The position numbers were made by a program, and so were the translations under genes. A DNA stretch of 64,000 bases from Melanocharis versteri. Lineage: Eukaryota; Chordata; Aves; Passeriformes; Melanocharitidae. Positions 13,501 to 28,500 of this stretch are shown here, in pieces. The notes beneath the pieces are model-generated. The model searched no databases and was not told the origin of the DNA. It saw only the letters and a program-made list of their open reading frames with translations. The DNA lies in NCBI GenBank assembly GCA_013397845.1, contig VZTG01003234.1, positions 214,250 to 278,249 on the forward strand. Reading direction: 5' to 3'. Each line of letters starts with the position of its first letter. The stretch's first letter is position 1.

Positions 13501-16500
13501 ATACAAGACAGCAAAGCCCAGAGTTTGTTTTTCCCGTATATAACACATTATCATTACCAGCAACTGTCAAGCTGAGTTCAAGTTGTAGCAGAAGGTAACA
13601 GATGCATAAAAGCAGAAAAAATCTTAAAATAATAATAATCCTCTGAGCACTTAACCCAAGCTACAGATCAGCATGTTATTGAAGATTACCTTCAATCCAT
13701 AAAACATAAGCTACACAAAACTAGATTAGACATTTCATGCAAATGAACATTTACTGAATGATCGCTCTGAATAAGAAAACCTTAAAATTCAGTTGTAGGT
13801 CAAAAACCTTCCTCTGAAAGGAGATTAAAAGAGTCTGCATGTATTAGAGCTCTCTCTGTTATATAAGCTAGATCATTTGAATTGACATTAAAATGTTAGA
13901 GGGCACCTATACTTTATGCTAATCTAAATAATCAGACTTCCACTGTAATTTTTCTGATGTCAGTGGGGCCATGGTGTTTCATTGCTTTTGGCCTATTCTT
14001 TGATTTTGTCCTACAGCGTCGTATGTGCTACCCACATACCCGTAACTGGGCTGGACAAAAGCAGATGCAGATTTAAAACTGAAATCATCAACACACCATG
14101 CCAGTCAGCATTATTCAGATTCACGTACAACAGACAGATAAGTACAGAAAAGTACTAAAAACTGCCAACAGGAAGAGGCTTACAGAGATGGGAAGCAATG
14201 CACCTCTACATCCCTGCGAAACAAATGGTTTGAAAGACCAGGCATCTATTTTAGCGCATACAGAGAATGTCTTTGACATCGAGCTTCAGACTGACCAGAT
14301 TAAACCAGTAACAAAAAGCCCCAGTGCAGTGACAGCAGACTCATTACAGCTTATCCTGCACTTGTAATTCCAGGAAGTATCAATGTAGAGACCTAATGTC
14401 TATACAATTATTTCACTTGACTGAGAAAATACTGCTACAGAAAATTACAGAATTTTGAAACAAAAGTCTACCTCTGAGCTGAAGAATAAAAATTCAAAGA
14501 GCGATGAATATACAGGTATTATTTAACCTTCTCTGAGGTTAACTTCTGAGAACCAGACCTCATGAAATCCATACTTTCTAACAGTCCACAAATTTAATTC
14601 CTGGTATTTGTTACTTAAAATAGTGCTACTTGTAAGTATTTGGTTGAAAGTTCCTATCTGGGATAAACATAAAACCAACCATTTTGGATTTACAAAGTTC
14701 TAGGAGAACTTTCAGACAGACTAAACTACAACACTACTCAGGTACAAAACTTGCACTGATCTCTTCCTACCCAACCAGCTCTAACCTGATTTAAATTATA
14801 TAATCCTCTGTCCTGCTGCAACTTTATTCAAGCCCCTGGGCTCATGCCTTTCCTTAGGCAAATTCTTGTAAATGCATCAGGTTTTTAACAGTTGAAAAGA
14901 ATATGAAACATACGCAGTTACAGAGACCAAAGATAAAAAAAACATCTTTTTTTTTCTCTTTTTTCCCACTTTTGATGTGACTGTAAACACCACCTGCATA
15001 GATATTGTAATTTCTTGAAGAGCAGCGTCAGCTTCATCCTGCTTCGTTTTGAGTAAAATGCTTTGTTCTCCAGCTTTCCGGTTCAGTTCATCTACCAGGG
15101 CTTTAGCTTCATTCAGCTTTGAAACACCTGCCTATAAATGTTTACAGGAAGCAGATATTTAGCAACAAATTTTAAGTGCATTTAAATGGAAGTTTGCTAC
15201 AAATAGTATGGAAAAACTAAGAGTAATGTAGAGTAACTTTCTTTTTTTAAATTAATTTTCACATTTACTTGATATTATTTAACCTAAAAGTGAGATCTGG
15301 AACTTCTAGATGTGTCGCTCTAAGATCTATTACTACATCAAGAAGATTAAAAAAAACAAACTCAAAATAGTCAACTTTTAATGAAACTAAAATCAGCACA
15401 TAATCTTTTTCCCAATAATTCTATAGCATTTCAGTTAACTGATATTAACTCAATGTAATTATATCTCCCCTAAAAGCAAATCAATAAAATTAGACAGAAT
15501 GAAACAAAATAGATTATCTGATTTCTACATATTTATGAATTCCCTAAAAAACATAGATATATATAAAATGAAGTCTCAATCATGCTTAAGATTAACTATT
15601 TTCTTTACTTACACTTTCTACATTGTTTACTTTATGCTAATTATATAATACCAATATTTCCACATTTATTTGAAAAAAAAATTACCTGGAAGATGTTTTG
15701 ATTTAGGATACACACCTCTAATTTTCATGTAACTTACTACCTTTATTTAACCAGAGCATTTAACAAGTAAATGAGTGTTTGTCCCAAACAAACCCCAGTT
15801 GCTTTCTAAATAAACCAAAAAAAAACAATTTCTATTCTTACAAATGGAAATCCTGTTAAATTGCATACTACAGTGATGGAAAAATATTGGCAGGTAGAAT
15901 AAAAATGAAGTAGAATACAAGGCAAGGAAGTAATTTTGTTCTGACAAGTGTTTTAAGAAAAAAATACAGATTTGCAAATGTGGTTCTGAATAGCAGCAAG
16001 AGTCACTGAGAGAAGGAGCTGAAAGGGATGGGAGAAAGGTGAAGATAAAAGTTGTCCTAAAGGACCATACAGGTCTTTCCAAAATATACTGGGGGGAGGG
16101 AAGTCGGTGTGACTGGAATGATACCAAATGGGTTTCAAAAATAAGAATGTTATATGTACAGCACAGGGGTAAAGCAACACCTGCGAGAAGAACTGCATTT
16201 GGTCTACAACTGTCCAAACGACTGATGTGTGGCAAAGGAATCCATAATCAGTTCCAGAACACAAAAGGAAAGAAAATCACAACACGGGGAATCTTGGTCA
16301 AAGCTACATAAGAGCACCATGAGGTTAATGTCGAACACCGTTTTTCAAACTACAAGGACACGAAAATCACATGAAGCAGGAAGTTGCTGTCAAGATACAA
16401 AGAAAGGGATAGAAAATGGAGCTACAAAGGGAACATTTATAAAAGCAGAGGACTTATATTGATGGAAAGATGATGGGTTTTTAGCAACACAATTCCAATA

Positions 16501-19500
16501 CACATGGGTGAAAAAATGTAAAGTCCTTTCAAGTACTTTCTACTCTACCAAGAAAATATGCCCAGTCTGATACATTCTTGAGGAAAAATATTAATGAAAA
16601 CAAGAAATCCACTTTTCACTCTTTCAGGCATTTGAACAGAGAAGGGCATTTAGACTGATACTATTTCTCTCCTGAAACCACAGCATAAGCATATGCCAAT
16701 AGAGGACGCATCGCATAACCATGTTAGCAGCTACAGCCCATTAATACACAAGACATTTCCCAATGCAAGAACAGATTGAAAAGCCATATGTTAAGTGTTT
16801 TAAACACATACCTGCAAGTGGTTCTGCCTTTTTATTAGCTCTCTTCTTTTACTGCTATTGATGGTACTGTATACATGAAGGAATGTCATATACCTGCTAG
16901 GCGTTGCTCCGTACATTTTACATGATTCGTGGATTGCCAAAAATGACTTCAGAAAATCAGAATCACCTGTACAACATCATTTGTTACACAGATAAAATTA
17001 TACTGAATTTTATCTCACATTAAAATAACTAAGAAAGAGCAACAGAATATGCTTGCTTTTTGAGATATTAATTAATGGTATTCAAAACAGCACAAAGCCT
17101 CTATTTTTTTAAAGTACTCTGAGTGAAACAACATGTAAGTACATTTGAAATGCCTAGTTCTCAGAAAGAAATATACTGAAATTGTTTGATGTTTGGAAAG
17201 CTGGCAAAATTAATTGCACATAACTGAGGGCTAATCATATAACAAACTACTTCCACAAAAATTGAATTTTAAAATACTCGGACATTTTTAGAAATAAAGC
17301 TCATGTGTTTTTGTCTTCTCCCTTATCTCTGATGACAGGCAAACCAAAAGGTTTTCCTGCCATTCAGTTTGTCGAACAGTTTCTCAAAATAAGCCCAAAG
17401 ATACTGTAAAATAAACTGTATTACCCTACGAAAGAAAAAAATGGCTAAAGCATATCTACATATAAATGAATGCCTCTAATAAGTACTGTGGTCTAGATTA
17501 AGTACGACGACCTAGGATAAAGAGGAATGGTAATGTGAACACTAAATACTATTTTTGGCCATCATTCTGATCGGCCTATTAAAAAGCAATATAAAACAAG
17601 AAACTCCAAGTGAACCACTTACCATCTAATGTTCTGTTGGTTCCATGACCTCTAAGTGGTACCTTTATAGAAAGTGGCTAAAAGTAGTATTCTGCAAGTG
17701 AGTGCTGGCACTGGCCTCTTAGATTATGTTTGAGACCCTATTTTTAACATGACTAAATTTGAAGTCTTATGATAAAAACAAATTATTCTGAAAAAGGGGC
17801 CTTACTTACAAGAAAGTAGTTTTTGAAATTATTAAAGTAAAACGAAGATCTACAAAAAGAATAATGAAATATATAAACCGAAAAACTCTCAAAACATCAG
17901 ATTTTCAGGTTGTGAAATAACATTCACATAGAAGGAAGACACAGACCAAAATAACATACAGCTAAATCAGCTTATAAAATTGCATATACACAGTGACTGC
18001 TTGTGACAGAAGAGACAGCATTTGATCAGTCAGGATGTATGTTCCAGACTAACGCTCTCTTGTGCAAAATGCCTGCCAGCAAAGTCTATGAATATGCTAG
18101 TAAGCACATACTCAAAGTAGCTATGTTACTATCTATGCCCAACATGGGATCAAGTGTTTAATAACAAGAATAATAACTAGTAGGTCTACCTAAATATTAC
18201 CTGAATGTTTTTTCTTAACTTCTTTATGTGTTTTTCCAGTCCTTTCTTGTTCATCTGAATCACACAGAAGCATTTCAGGTATCTAAAAAAACCACATGAT
18301 TTTTTGCATGAAAATTACGAACAATGACAATTTGAGTTAAAATTAAAAAAAAAACCACAAACCTTCAATCTAGTTTCTCTTTTGAAAAGACTGAAAAATA
18401 TACACTTAGTCAGAATAAGGAATCTACAGAATATTTTTAGCATTAGAAAATTCTGCCTTTCCATGTCACTGATAACTTCCTATTCTTTCAAGTGGAAGAG
18501 ATTTTCCTGGCTGTACGGAGCCTTTATTCACAGAGGACTCTAACAATAGCACAAATGTCAAAGACTTAAAAGTATATACAATTCAAGAGGAAATAAGACA
18601 GTCTTAATCCACATTCTGCCCATGTACATATTATCCACTAATTGACCTTCAGTGAGATCACTCAGAGAGGGGAACAGGATGATGGCAACACTGTTCTGGT
18701 GCTGTTAACGTTTGTGCTTAGGGGTTCTGTTTGTGCTGCTCTGTGTGACAATCACATACATATATGTGCACAGGCTTCCCATGGGGTCACAGATGCCTTC
18801 AGGTGCTTCTACCTGCTTCAGCATGGGGCTCTCCATGGGCTGCAAGTGAGTCTCTGCTCCACTGTGGCCCTCCAGGGGCTGCAGGGGCACAGCTGCCTCA
18901 CCACGGTCTGCGCCAGGGGCTGCAGGGGAATCTGAGTTCCAGCACCTGGAGCACCTCCTACCCCTCCTTCTGCACTGACCCTGGCATCTGCAGGGCTGTT
19001 CCTCTCACGTTTTCTTACTCCTCTCTCCGGCTGCAGTTGCTCCTGTACAGCAACTTCTTTCCATTTGTTAAATGTTATCCCAGAGGCACTGCCATACCAC
19101 TGCTGTTAGGCTCAGCCTCGGCCAGCAGCACATCCTTCTTGGAGCCAGCTGGCACTAATTCCACCTGACTTGGGGGAAGCTTCTGGCAGCCTCTCACAGA
19201 AGTCACCCCTGCAGGCCAACCCCCACACCAAAAACCTCGCCACACAAACCCAATACAATTGGCTTTAACATTTTGCTTGTAGTCTGTATTTTGTTCTTAA
19301 ATGCTGTGTTTGATCAGTGCCATAGTAGTCAGCATGTTGTTCAAGTCAGCCCACAGAGAGAACAAAACATAATGTTACTGGTAAAATAACAATGCTAATA
19401 ATACTTAACTGTTCTGCAGAATTTTCTGTCTTTGTAAGAGTGTACAAATGGATTAAGTAAGTACAGTGATAATTATTCCTTCACAACTTTAAATATCTTG

Positions 19501-22500
19501 GCCTTATTCACCAGAGCTCAGTTATATTTAGAGATACCAATTTAAATAAGTCACAATTGATGCAACTTACCTTTTTCATACTGTCTTCTGACCAAGTTTC
19601 CATCCATAAAACATGACATTTCTTATACAGTGCTGGATTACTTTCACAGTTTATAGTGAAATTTAAATTGGTAGAATCCATGATCAAGACAACATGCAGA
19701 TTTTGTTGGATCCCTAAGAAAATGTAACATTTTAAATTTTTCGTACATAACAATCTGACTACATGATGGTAGATTTATTGCAAATACAACATAATTTACT
19801 TTCTTTCAAATACATATCACAAGGTAATTTCTGAAAAAAAAGAGCCTGTAACATCAAACCACACTAGGACAGGAATGTTTATAAATAGAACCTTATTTAG
19901 TATGATGAATTCTCGTTATATATACTACAGTGTACTTTTTAATTCTGAAGAGCTGACAGTATGTAAATAGGTACCACTAATTCTCATTCCAATTCAGGTA
20001 GACCAATAGAATCAATTAGAAGTAGTTCCATGGCCTGCTACTATGACTGGATTCTTTCAGTCATATTCTTTGATATATTTGTAAACTATTTAATCTTCTT
20101 GTTGGCCCAAGGAAGAAACACAAATAGTTAAGAAACCTATCTGTAAATTTGCTTATGATTAGTCAGAATCCAAAGTGATTTCTTGGTACAATTGAAAAAT
20201 AGAAGAAATCTCTGTTACTAGATAGATATAAAAGCTATATAACCCAGAAAATAAAGTGAAAAAAAAGCTTTCTTCCTCCTAATTACTTTCAACAGCAGTT
20301 TTCATAACATTTGTAGAACATTCATCAATGTAAAACTTCAGACAGAAAAATAAATTTTTAAGCTGAGGATTCTGCACCCTCAAATATCATTATTCCTGCC
20401 TGGTATTTAATAACTAACTACAAGTTAAAACCACACACAGTAGAAGGACCATGTTAGAAATTATTTGTCCATTATTATACCACTTGTTATACTTTGTAAT
20501 AAATTGTAACTTATAACTCTGTTGACATACGGTATGTGAAATAGTTGAAAATTGGTCCTGTAAATCCATCTTGTGAAGCTTGATCCTTCAGAGGAGATAG
20601 CAATGGTTCTAATTCTTCTATTTTATATAGCCCAGGAACTTCTCCTATTTCAAGAATGAATTTAAGTCAGATAAAATACACTATATTCTTTAAATTCCTT
20701 TGAAGGCTTCCCTTGAATCCTCTGTATAGAGAATTCGAATTTCATAGTATTCACCTCTATACTTTCATGAGTATCATCCCACGTACTTAATCATTCTTTT
20801 CATGATATCATGAAAACAAAAAAACAAATTATAGTGATTCTATTTAACAATCTACTTTGTTTATATTGCTGAAATGTGTTTGAAAAAAGCTCTTTCAAAT
20901 ATACCCAGAGACAGTGACCCAGTACTGCATACGAAACAGATCAAACCAAACTGTCATACACCAGGACACAGGTACATAGAAGTGGGTAGTTGTCAAGAAC
21001 TTCAGACATAAAGTTTTAACACTGGAAGATGAAAATCTGATACTGTAAGTAGATTTGGGGTAGCACCTGAAAGTCAGGAAAATCTCGGGCTCTTATCAAT
21101 CAGCTCTTATCCAAAAAAATCATTCAGCAACTTTCACTCAGTCCTTCAAGGATCCTCTCTCTGATCCAGAAAAAAGCTGGACAGTAAAATAAAGTCACTT
21201 TTGTTATTTGTTATTGTTATTTATCATCTTACTACCTTCAGAAAAGGGAGCTTTGCTGGTGACTATTTAAGTAAAGGACTCAGTCTATACAATCTAGTAA
21301 AGCACTGGAAACCTCTCAATTTTGAATTTTATTATAAAAGGGAAGCTGTACAGTACAATGCATCCTCATTTTGCTGTTACACTGCTATAAAGAACTCCTT
21401 TGAAACGACTTAGAGGAACTGAAAGCACCTGTACTATAGGGTAAGTTAAAGGAGAACTAAGTGAACTTTGAGTCAGGTTCTTACATACAAATACTCTAGC
21501 TAAAACAGCACAAAAAGCTAACTAAACCTTCTGATAAAGACATAAAGTTAGAAAACATTATCTAATTCTACCTTGTTGAGCTAACTCTGTGTGGTAAAAG
21601 TAGTACCATAATCTCTTTGCACTTGACTCACCTGAGGACAGTAAACTGTTGACCATCTCCAGGAATGTGGAATGAACAAACTGATAGTCTTCGAGCAGCA
21701 ATACCACCTGCTGTGCTTCAATGCCTGCAAGCTCCATCACCTAGAAGCAGGAAAGACATTTAAATCTCAGTGTATTGTTTATAAGGGAATGATAATTACA
21801 CAATATCCTGAGTTGGAAGGGACCGACAAGGATCATAATCTTTCCTTGACTATATATTATATATGTATTTTCTCCACAGCATCTACACTATTATACACTT
21901 ACAAAAGATTTCCAGGTGCTTCAGTTACATGAGATAACAAATGGAAAGAACATTTTACCGAGATATACAGCTTAGTAATGAAAAAATAATTCAAGCTGAC
22001 TCTTTCATAGAGTATATTTATGTATATGACTCAATGATAGAACTGTATCACTTTTTTGTATAAGCATAGATCTTTAGCACTGCTGAAGGTAAAGAGAAAT
22101 GACTGATTCAAGGTTTGCATCTGGTTTTAAATAATATGTACACTTTCATCAATCACTAAAATTTTATTTTATTTAACTACTATTAACTGGCAGATCATAG
22201 TAAAGACAGAAAATAAAAGTATATACCAATATGGAAATATATACATGAAAAAGCCTTTCCAATATTCACATAAACTTCATATTTATAAGTTCTGTAACAC
22301 TCAAAAAGAGCTCTGGTATTCCAAAAAGTGGAGTTTCAGTTAGTTACAATAAAAAACACATCTAGAGTGAGAACTTCTAAAAAATTACTTGTTTCATTTA
22401 GACTGTCATTTTTCTTCTCTTAAAATATCTCTTCACACAACCTTCTGTGTCCTGCAAAATTCCCATATTCTTTTTTTTTCTTTAACATACACCTACAGCA

Positions 22501-25500
22501 TTACAAAATGGAAGAAACCAAGTGACTTACATATTTAAGATCATTTTTGAACTGCTTCAGCTCATAACCTCTGGAAATTTTGGGAGTAATCAGAACAGCT
22601 CCATGCATATGACTAACTAAAGAGGTAACTGTCCGACGACCTACACCACTCTGTCCTGCCAAAAGAAGTGATCCTCCAGGAAAGCTTAGCACTCTGTCCA
22701 CTTTGGACATATAACTGAGGACTTCGTGGAACAGTAAAATATCTATCTCTTTTTTGTCCCGTCCATAATGAATGATGCCCTATTTAAAAAAAAAAAAAGA
22801 AAAATAAATCTGATCACTAATAATAAATAAAAGCAGTGAGAGTTGAAAACATCCAACATTTAAATGTTTAGAAAAGAAGGGCTTAAAAGCTTAAGAGGCC
22901 ACACTGGTCTTCATTCCAAAAAAAACATTTTTGTGACAGAATTTAGATACCTCACATTCCCTTTATGAGTAATAAATATATCAATAATGAACATATCACA
23001 CTATGCCCAACAGCAGAATACCCTGAAAGTCTTTGATATATTGAAATAGGAATCTACCACTAAACTAATTAAAATTGAATAATGGACCAGAACAAAGTCT
23101 GAACTGTGTCTCTGACTACAGATTAATTAATTAATAACTCGGGAGAGTGTTTTAGGCACCTAATTGCTGCACAATTGCAGATTATGGAATTTCCTAGTGA
23201 AATACACACAATAACAGATCCGATGATTAAATTCTGACCTTGTTATACTTATTAAAACCTCATCTTTGAAGCCCAATGTAACTGTGTAGACAGAAAGAAA
23301 AAACAAAACCAACAAACTCTCTGCTTACTGAGGCTATTGAATTTCATTATTTCCCATATCCTGTATTGGTCCTAAGTTGGCACTTAAGGAGATGTAAATG
23401 TAAATTCCCATCTGCAAGAGCAGTCCGCCAAACATATGAGTAAGGGGGATGATCTCAAAGCTCTCATCCTAAACATCAGATAGCCTAGAAGAGCTAAAAT
23501 GTTTGCATTTCCTCATCAAGCTCACTTTCTGTACTTTACTGCTTAAAAGTATGCCAAATCTCCAAACATTCCATTTGCATTTCTTCAAACAAAAATTATG
23601 TTACCATATTACAAATTCAAAAAGAAATCATTTAATAAAACACTTAGGTACTCGAACAATAAACAAATATATATGGACATAAATGTTTCTCAAAAAGTTG
23701 GTTCATCAAACTGCTGTAAATCAGCAGCAAATGCAACTGATGTCCTTTCATTAATGTAACCTTGCTACATGATACTTCCTACTGCCTGCCACATAACATC
23801 ACAAATCTTCCCTTACTTCACCAGATGCAAAAGATGATTCTCTTTCGAACAAGAAGCAGACCCTGCCATAAACCTGTTTCTTGCATGTTACTTCTTGCAA
23901 AAACTGTCTAGAATCACTGCTGTAAACCCTTGCTGTGTATATTCATTAATTGTGTCTCACTTTTTGGATAACATCTGTCAGGTCTGTTGAGTTTAGTCTG
24001 CCAAGTGGCCTCCCATGTGGTGGCAGTGCCTGTCCTGGTGTGATGAATGACTCTCGACAAGCTCCCCAAGTCACATAAAAGGTATCTGTGAAAAAAAAGG
24101 AAACATTTGAAACTTTAGGTGTTCAACTCTTACGCTATCTAACTTGACTAGGCACTTCCTAAACAAATATTTCAAGTTTGTGTGGTATGCTTCAAATGGC
24201 TTACCTGCCATATTGTCCAGAACATCTGAGCCCCAATCACCTTGAAACACTTTGGTCAAAATGTTATCAAATACATGAAGTTCTTTCATGCCAACAATTC
24301 TGTCACGGAACAGGCGACGTGCTTCATAAGCAAGAACTTCCAACACAAAATCTGCAGTTTGTATCAATGAACCTACAAAATTTAAGGAGAGAATTAATTT
24401 TAGATATTTATAAAAAAAATTCAAATTTCCATTTGAAAATATGAAATTGAAAATAAGCAAGAGAAATTACATACCAGCAGGAGAGCATCGGTAAGGAAGA
24501 AATAAGAGAAAAAGTAAACATTATGAAGTGCTTTTTAATGATATCTTTATGGATCATTACAAGATAAAATGAAATATATTCTATTAAAACAAGTTCTCTC
24601 TATTAAAACAAGCGTCAGCTTCTAACAAATTTGAAGAAGGTGCTGCACACAAAGTTAAAATTAAAAGTCAATTTTCCAGACAATGAAACCAAGAAAATCC
24701 AGAAGACATTTTTAAATGGGAAGAGAAAGACTGATAACAAATACTAAAATAAGAATAAATACACAAAACAGTCTGTATTAGAAAATGCCACTAGAGACTC
24801 CAAATCTTAAATATTCTCCACAAAGTAAAACGGAAGGTGAATAAATAACAAGCTGTGTTGTTCATCACTGGAAAAGCACGTGCATAGGACAACATTAGAT
24901 ACAACTAGGAAGTCCTTAAATGGGCTGAGATTACCCATTCATTGATTGTCAGTGCAGCTTTTCTGACATCAGTCAAGCTGCATTTACCACCTCATAATCC
25001 CAGAAAATAAGTGGAAAGGGAGCACAACATTCTCATCACTTTTATCCTCTTTAAGCAGCCCTCTATGTAACCTTTTAATCAATGTAAGGGCTAAAACATA
25101 ATGAGTAATTGCTCATAATCTAGTAATAATACCAATTTCAGAGACAAAAACAAGATTAGAAAGCAGCCTGTGAAGAATGTGTATAAACCAGGTTTATATA
25201 ACCAGGTATAGCAGGACAAGCATGAGAGGCAAGGCTCTGGGAATCCAGAAAATAACCCATATATTCAAAAAAAACCCCAACACAAAACACAAAAAAACAC
25301 AGACCAAAACAGTGAAGAGTAGGGGGCACAGTTCAAGTTCCCATAGTAAGAATGCAGTCCCAGCCTACTAACTTCCCTTAAACCATAAGTTGCTCCCACA
25401 CATATCACTGGAATTTTTTTTTAAACTTGTTTACTTTTATTTATGGAATGAACTGTGAAGCAGTTTTTCCCTCTGCTGAGTTACAGACAGCTCACAGTTT

Positions 25501-28500
25501 AAAAAGATCAATGAGTTATATGTGGAGCCAACAGTAAGACCGACATCAGTAATAATCTAGGCCATTTTAGAACTGCTTTATTAATGAAAACCAAGTAAGT
25601 GACTTACCACCTTCTAAATCGTATCTGAATAAACCAAGAACCCACTGAGTAAGAATACATGGTGTAAAAAGGTAATGACTGTGATCATCAACTGTGAATT
25701 TCGCTCGTACCTAAAAATGGGAGTTAGGAGAAGGAAGGAAAACTGATATTGTAAAATATAAAGCACTTTTTCTAAGGTACCAGATAAATTAGTTTTCTAG
25801 TTGGTATACATTTAGATATTTTATGAATGCACTCCTTGTTTAAATCTTGCTTTCTGACCACAATAGATTTTCTCAGAACATTTTTTCTGTACCATTTTTG
25901 ATGGAAGTCCCTTCCCATCTCACCTAGGACTGTTAGTGCAGTATTATTAGACAAAATACATGTTTTTTTTAAAACAATACCAAATATGAAACGCAAAGGC
26001 AATACTGAAATGTAATAAAACCTACCAAAATTATTAGCATTTTCTCACTAAAACCCACCTAACTTAGTAATGCTTTCTCACTACAAAATACTTCATACTT
26101 ACTCTCCTCCCAGAGAGGATATTTGAATTTACAACTATATCTTTAATTCAAAGAATAGCTACTTTCCTCAGTTATTTGATCACAGGGTAATGACATTTAA
26201 ACTCGGATTTCTTAGAATACATCGATAATGTCATATGAAACTCCTGCTAACAGGTGCATGCCAGCCAGTGACTAAACCCACATCGTAGTCATAAGGATTG
26301 AGTCTGTATCATGCTTCTCCCTGGATGGGGACGTTCATACATTCTACAGCAAGCACCACAAAGTACCTTCCCCAGTAAGGCTATGTACTGATTAAGAAAA
26401 GCAAGTAGTTAAGCGTTTTACTAGATAGAAGTCCATAAAATTTCAAGTAGGAGGCTAAAATGAACTTGTGTCCAGTTCTAAACGTCTGCTTTTAACAGTG
26501 TACAATTTTAATAGGTAGTCCTTGATGTTCATAAAGGACTCCACCCTCGTATCTCCTTCTCTGTTCATAACAGCATCCATAACAACCAGGCACACAACAA
26601 TCTGTTGCACAGTCTCCTCATCCATTAAGTAGCAAAACACTACTATCCACATTTTATAAACCAGGAACTGAAAGTACAGAAGTGTTAAGATGCGTGCCAA
26701 AATCCTAAAATAAATCTGTGGAAAGCAAGAGCACTTACTGCTTACTCCACTTGCTTCTAATACCTACGATTCTCTGAAAATAAGAAGCTCCAAAATTGAT
26801 ACCAACTTTATCAACAAGATATAAACTTAGATTTTAATACTGATAAACCTTTTTACTCACTTGTTAATACCAAAAGCTAATTATTTGTAATAAAATATCT
26901 GAATTCTCCATCTCCTTGAAGAAAGAAGAAAGGTTTCCATACCTGTTCATAGATTTGAACCATAGATCCTGCTAGCTGATGTATTTTTGGTAAAGAACCC
27001 CAAACAGGGTGATTCTTCAGGTTTTTCTGTAGTACGGGTTCCAAGTAGGCACTATAAATAGTTTGCAGTTGTTCTCTTTCTGGATAGCTAAAAAGGGAAA
27101 AAAACTAATCACTATGGACTTTTTCCATTTAATTAAAACTGAGATAAACTTACACACACAATTACTGAGAAATTTCATTGAATAGCATTTCCATCCAGCA
27201 GCTAAGTAACATTATCATTTTATTGCAATAGACCGCCCTCAGAAATTTTCTAAACACATCTGTTGATATAGTCAAACTTAAAAACAAATAAATAAACTTC
27301 AATTTCTCTAACTTTTTAACCAAACAGCACCTTAACATAAAGCTGCAGAAAGCAGTTTACTGAAAGCAAAATCGTCCAACAGAAAACATATTTCAAACAC
27401 TTCACTATCAACAGGCAGCTACAGATTCCTCTTAGCTGGACTCCGGTGCCAAGAGGCACCAAATAGCACCAAATCTGACAATCACAAACTGTGAGAAAAG
27501 ATGAAAGACTACAACAGCCACATCTTTGTAAAGACTAAATTGACAAGAGGTCCTTATAAAGAGAGGCTGAATCTGAGTTCTGAGAGTTAGACTAATTTAC
27601 ATATACTTACTCAATTGCACAGAGACGAACAATAGAAGTAAATCTGGAGGTAAGTTTATGTCTTCCTAATGTTCCTCCAGCTGACATGGAAGCCACAATT
27701 TGGATGTTTTCTAAACCAACCCATTCCAGATTTTCATGATAAAATCCTTGATATGTAAGAACCTTTAATAATGAATAAATACTTCATTAAAAGAAAGCCA
27801 ACAGAGTATCATACAAAATAAAATAAAATAGTGAGAAGTATACCATTATTTCTACTTTCTTAATTGCCTGAGGTGTCTTACACCTCACAGTTCTGTCAGC
27901 TGCAGACTTGCAGGACTCCACTGTCCAGACCATGAATGTCAAACAGATACTGGCCTCTAAGCAGCCTCTGCACCATTGATGAACACCCTCTGGGCCTGGG
28001 TCTTCAGCCAGCTTTCAACCCACTTCACTATCTGCTTATACAGCCTGTATCAACAGCTTTTCTTGTGAGGCTCTTTTGGGAGACAGCATCAATGGTCTTA
28101 GTGAAGTCCAGGTAGACTATATTGTCTCCTCCTCTCATCAAGCATGACTTGCCTCTGGTGAATCCATGCTGACTACTCCCAGCAATTTTCTTGTCATTCA
28201 TATGTCTACTGCATGGTTACTCATCGAGATGAGCCTGTCTTTATTTACTTATAAATATCAGCCAAATAAAAATGGTATCTTATTTCTGGCTGACACCTAC
28301 CTAGTCTATTAAAGCACAAACAAAACTAATGCCAACCTAGATTCAGGATTTTAACACTGAAATTAATCAATGTGGGTATTTACTATGTACACTACATTAT
28401 ATCCAGTATACTTGAGTCTCTTTATAAATAATAGATGTAAGTGTTCACCTGCTGCAGAAAAGCCACGAGAGTGCTTGTTCCCCATTTATCAGGTTTGGGT

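Larger units (their letters stand above)
19714..22530 (-). other. Introns around W49 and W50
   Basis: Introns 19714-20530, 20645-21631 and 21741-22530. Apart from the 39-nt CR1 end at 21798 I recognise nothing in them. Confidence 0.7.

Noticed and set aside
15747..16311. Longest non-DYNC2H1 open frame (162 codons, minus strand) and overlapping frames on both strands
   Set aside because: Composition is that of AT-rich intron read through. No recognisable family, no splice partners, and it lies inside intron W53-W54.
18764..19168. 134-codon plus-strand open frame in GC-rich sequence
   Set aside because: Explained by the local GC-rich repeat, where stops are rarer. Low-complexity Cys/Ser/Leu content with no domain.
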